Position numbers and translations under genes: made by a program
Shown: piece after piece, positions 61,167-64,000 of the stretch
Layout: the number at the start of each line of letters is the position of its first letter
Position numbering within the stretch: position 1 is the first letter of the stretch
Assembly (NCBI RefSeq): GCF_012971725.1
Contig: NZ_CP048833.1
Coordinates: forward strand, 2,976,001-3,040,000
From: Pseudomonas multiresinivorans
Lineage (GTDB): Bacteria; Pseudomonadota; Gammaproteobacteria; Pseudomonadales; Pseudomonadaceae
DNA: 64,000 bases
Reading direction: 5' to 3'
The notes under the pieces: generated by a model
The model's input: only the letters and a program-made list of their open reading frames with translations
Told to the model about the DNA's origin: nothing
Database searches by the model: none

Positions 61167-63479
61167 TCAGCCCAGCAACGCCACGTCCCTGCGCAGCTCG
61201 CGGGCCGCGGCGACCATGTTCACCAGGGCCGCTTCCGTCTCCGGCCAGGCGCGGGTCTTCAGGCCGCAGTCCGGGTTGACCCACAGGCGTTCTGCAGGGA
61301 TGCGCTGCGCCGCCTTGCGCAGCAGCTTGACCATCTCGTCCTTGCCCGGTACGAGCGGCGAGTGGATGTCATAGACGCCCGGGCCGATCTCGTTGGGGTA
61401 TTCGAACTTCTCGAAGGCGTCCAGCAGCTCCATGTCCGAGCGCGAGGTCTCGATGGTGATCACATCTGCGTCCATGGCGGCGATGGACTCGATCACGTCG
61501 TTGAACTCGCTGTAGCACATGTGGGTGTGTATCTGCGTTTCATCGCGCACGCCCGAGGCGCACAGGCGGAAGGCTTCGGTGGCCCAGGCCAGGTAGCCGC
61601 CCCAGTCATTGCGGCGCAGTGGCAGGCCTTCGCGGAACGCGGCTTCGTCGATCTGCACGATGCGGATGCCGGCGGCCTCCAGGTCGACCACTTCGTCACG
61701 GATCGCCAGGGCCAACTGGCGTGCCTGCTCCTCGCGAGCGATATCCTCGCGCGGGAAGGACCACATCAGCATGGTCACCGGGCCGGTCAGCATGCCTTTC
61801 ATGACCTTCGCGGTGAGGCTCTGGGCGTACCGGATCCACTCCACGGTCATCGGTTGCGGGCGGCTGAGGTCGCCGAAGATCACGGCCGGCTTCACGCAGC
61901 GCGAGCCGTAGCTCTGTACCCAGCCGAAGCGGGTGAAGAGGTAGCCGTCGAGTTGCTCGGCAAAGTACTCGACCATGTCGTTGCGCTCGGCCTCGCCGTG
62001 TACCAGCACGTCCAGGCCCAGATTTTCCTGGATCTCCACGGCATGGCGGATTTCGCTGTGCATCGCCTCGGTGTAGTCGGCGCTGCTCAGTTTGCCCTGC
62101 CTGAACGCCTGCCGCGCGAGGCGAATGGAGGCGGTCTGCGGGAACGAGCCGATGGTGGTGGTGGGGAAGTCCGGCAGGTCCAGGCCGGCGCGCTGCTTGA
62201 CGATGCGCTGGGCAAAGGGCGACTGGCGCTGGCTGTCGGCGGCTTTCACAGCGGCCAGGCGGGCCTTCACCTGCGGCTTGTGGATGCGCGGCGAGGCGGC
62301 CCGGCTGGCTTGCACGGCGCGGCTCTGCTCCAGGGCGGCAAGGATATCCGGCGCCTGAGGTTCATTGACGGCGCGGGCGAGCAGGGCAACTTCGGCGCAC
62401 TTCTGCACGGCAAAGGCCAGCCAGCTCTTCAGCTCGGTATCCAGCTTGTCCTCGCGCTCCAGGTCCACCGGGCTGTGCAGCAGCGAGCAGGACGGCGCGA
62501 CCCACAGGCGTTCGCCGACACGCTCATGGGCGTAGCGCAGTACCTCCAGGCTTTTCTCCAGGTCGCAGCGCCAGACATTGCGGCCGTTGACCACGCCGAG
62601 GGAGAGAATCTTGTAGGCCGGCAGGCGGTCGAGGATGGTCGGGAACTGCTCGGGAGCGCGCACCAGATCGAGGTGCAGGCCATCCACCGGCAGGCCGGCG
62701 GCCAGCCCCAGGTTGTCGTCCAGGCCGCCGAAGTAGGTGGCCACCAGCTTCTTCAGCGGCTCGCTCTGCAGCAGGTTGTAGGTGCGCTCGAAGGCGTTCT
62801 TCCAGGCTTGCGGCAGGTCGAGGGCGAGGATCGGCTCGTCGATCTGCACCCACTCCACGCCTTGCGCGGCAAGGCGGCGGAAGATCTGGCCGTAGAGCGG
62901 CAGCAGGCGCTCGACGAGGTCGAGCTTGTCGAAGTCGCTGCCCTTGGTCTTGCTCAGCCAGAGATAGGTCAGCGGGCCGATTACCACGGGCTTTACGGCG
63001 TGACCGAGGGCATGGGCCTCTTCCACTTCCTCGAACAGTTGCTCCCAGCTCAGCTCGAAATGCTGGTCAGCGGTGAGCTCGGGGACGAGGTAGTGATAGT
63101 TGGTGTCGAACCACTTGGTGAGCTCCTGCGCAAGAAGGGGTTGCGCATGGGCGCCACAGCACCCCGTGCTGGCGCCCCGCGCCATGGCGAACAGGGTCTG
63201 CAGGGACGGCTTGGCGTCGCCATGGTCGCGGAAGCGCTCGGGAATCACGCCGAAGGTCAGCGAGTGGGTCAGGACCTGGTCGTACCAGGCGAAGTCGCCC
63301 ACCGGCAGCAACTCGATCCCGGCGTTCTTCTGCACCTGCCAGTGGGCGGCGCGCAGTTCGCGGCCGACGGCGCGCAGGCCGGCTTCGTCCAGCTCGCCTT
63401 TCCAGAAGGCTTCCTGCGCCTTCTTCAGCTCGCGGTCGCGGCCGATGCGGGGGAAGCCGAGGTTGTGTGCCAACGCCAT
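61167..63479 (-). CDS. metE: cobalamin-independent methionine synthase
   Basis: A 770-residue MetE, full family length. The N-terminal half and C-terminal barrel are both present; zinc-binding and catalytic segments include HTHMCYSEF, TIETSRSD and VNPDCGLKTR. It transfers the methyl group of 5-methyltetrahydrofolate polyglutamate to homocysteine. GGAGAG precedes the ATG. No cobalamin riboswitch is seen in the 109-base upstream gap, and no MetR gene is adjacent. Confidence 0.96.
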   Translation of the reverse strand: MALAHNLGFPRIGRDRELKKAQEAFWKGELDEAGLRAVGRELRAAHWQVQKNAGIELLPVGDFAWYDQVLTHSLTFGVIPERFRDHGDAKPSLQTLFAMARGASTGCCGAHAQPLLAQELTKWFDTNYHYLVPELTADQHFELSWEQLFEEVEEAHALGHAVKPVVIGPLTYLWLSKTKGSDFDKLDLVERLLPLYGQIFRRLAAQGVEWVQIDEPILALDLPQAWKNAFERTYNLLQSEPLKKLVATYFGGLDDNLGLAAGLPVDGLHLDLVRAPEQFPTILDRLPAYKILSLGVVNGRNVWRCDLEKSLEVLRYAHERVGERLWVAPSCSLLHSPVDLEREDKLDTELKSWLAFAVQKCAEVALLARAVNEPQAPDILAALEQSRAVQASRAASPRIHKPQVKARLAAVKAADSQRQSPFAQRIVKQRAGLDLPDFPTTTIGSFPQTASIRLARQAFRQGKLSSADYTEAMHSEIRHAVEIQENLGLDVLVHGEAERNDMVEYFAEQLDGYLFTRFGWVQSYGSRCVKPAVIFGDLSRPQPMTVEWIRYAQSLTAKVMKGMLTGPVTMLMWSFPREDIAREEQARQLALAIRDEVVDLEAAGIRIVQIDEAAFREGLPLRRNDWGGYLAWATEAFRLCASGVRDETQIHTHMCYSEFNDVIESIAAMDADVITIETSRSDMELLDAFEKFEYPNEIGPGVYDIHSPLVPGKDEMVKLLRKAAQRIPAERLWVNPDCGLKTRAWPETEAALVNMVAAARELRRDVALLG

Positions 63480-63529
63480 GTGAATCTCTCCAGTGAATCA
63501 ACGATGGGGAAATTCTCCGTGGCGCGCCT

Positions 63530-63557
63530 TCATGAGACAAACTCAATGTTCTCGTGA
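63530..63557. promoter_or_regulatory. inverted repeat upstream of metE
   Basis: TCATGAGA and TCTCGTGA (one mismatch) with a 12-base spacer, in the short gap before metE. It is not a clean MetR box; an unassigned candidate operator. Confidence 0.3.
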
Positions 63558-63588
63558 TGAACACAAGAAATATTCATGTTTGCTCGTA

Positions 63589-64000
63589 TCAGCTTCCCGC
63601 ACGCATCTGCCGCGCCAGGGCACCGGGCGAGGTCCTCAGTTGGCGCTGAAACAGTTCGATGAAGGCCGAGGTGGATTCATAGCCCAGCTCGCCTGCGATC
63701 AGCGTGACCGACTCGCCGCGCTCCAGGCGAGGTAGCGCCGCGAGCAGCCGTACCCGCTCGCGCCACTCGCGGAACGACAGCCCGGTCTCGTCGCGGAACA
63801 GCCGCGCCAGGGTGCGCCGCGAGGCGCCGACGCGCTGTGCCCAGTCTTCTATTCCCAGCCGCTCGCCGGGGTGTTCCTGCAGGTGATCGGTGACCCGCCG
63901 CAGGCGGGCATCGCGCGGCAACGGCAGGTCCAGGCCGGAGTCCGGCGCATTGTGCAGCTCATCCACCAGCACCTGCATCAGCCGGGCTTCCGGCCCATCG
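63589..64000 (-). CDS. AraC family regulator (C-terminal part)
   Basis: The frame stays open to the window edge, so the N-terminus is missing. The visible 137 residues are an AraC DNA-binding domain: IEDWAQRVGASRRTLARLFRDETGLSFREWRERVRL and LIAGELGYESTSAFIELFQRQLRTSPGA. Residues before it (DGPEARLMQVLVDELH) fit the end of a cupin-type sensor domain. It lies just upstream of metE on the same strand; whether it regulates metE is unknown. Confidence 0.85.
   Translation of the reverse strand, partial: DGPEARLMQVLVDELHNAPDSGLDLPLPRDARLRRVTDHLQEHPGERLGIEDWAQRVGASRRTLARLFRDETGLSFREWRERVRLLAALPRLERGESVTLIAGELGYESTSAFIELFQRQLRTSPGALARQMRAGS

Noticed and set aside
1..64000. CRISPR arrays, prophage, insertion sequences, tRNA or rRNA genes
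   Set aside because: None was seen; the tandem repeats at 38539-40980 are coding and the short palindromes are dispersed REP-like elements, not spaced CRISPR repeats.

Overview
The window is GC-rich chromosomal DNA from a gammaproteobacterium, almost certainly a Pseudomonas of the P. aeruginosa / P. nitroreducens / P. citronellolis type. This rests on codon use, several REP-like repeat families of the kind found in Pseudomonas, and gene content (Fsr-type efflux, AmpC, AzlCD, polyamine catabolism, CobF, MetE, many AraC/LysR/TetR/IclR regulators). No rRNA, tRNA, CRISPR array, phage or insertion sequence was seen. Both edges cut genes: a DinB-family gene on the left and an AraC-family regulator on the right.

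Layout. 1-8 kb: DinB-like gene, Fsr efflux pump, alpha/beta hydrolase, GFA-family protein, a secreted tyrosine-phosphatase/autotransporter fusion (3008-4930), an AraC regulator, a CadC-like winged-helix regulator and a DUF1127 protein. 8.5-13.7 kb: a giant classical autotransporter. 13.8-21.4 kb: second GFA protein, LysR regulator, an APC permease/iron alcohol dehydrogenase operon, a gamma-glutamylcyclotransferase-like/M24-peptidase-like pair, a small membrane protein and a TetR regulator. 21.4-36 kb: AzlCD, topoisomerase IB, DUF2236 oxygenase with divergent TetR, NDH-2-like flavoprotein with divergent Rrf2 regulator, SleB-like hydrolase, MgtC-family protein with a structured leader, MBL-fold hydrolase, AmpC, lipoproteins and an RlmN paralogue. 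35.9-42.5 kb: a lipoprotein and a YadA-type trimeric autotransporter with seven near-identical stalk repeats.

42.6-54.2 kb is a nitrogen-scavenging region. It holds a gamma-glutamyl-polyamine synthetase-like enzyme flanked by two PotF/SpuD-type binding proteins without their own permease, a PuuB-like oxidase, an AraC regulator with an NTF2/SnoaL-like front end, and a polar amino-acid ABC transporter with another FAD amine oxidase under a divergent IclR regulator. 54.3-60 kb: a hybrid histidine kinase, an HD-GYP response regulator and a thiol dioxygenase. 60.2-64 kb: cobF, metE and the partial AraC gene.

The least ordinary items are the cell-surface phosphatase/autotransporter fusion, the repeat-rich trimeric adhesin with its lipoprotein neighbour and palindromic promoter motifs, the paired Rrf2-type operators, the mgtC leader, and the SnoaL-AraC regulator facing a perfect 22-bp inverted repeat. 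Functions are inferred from protein sequence read by eye; no database search was run.
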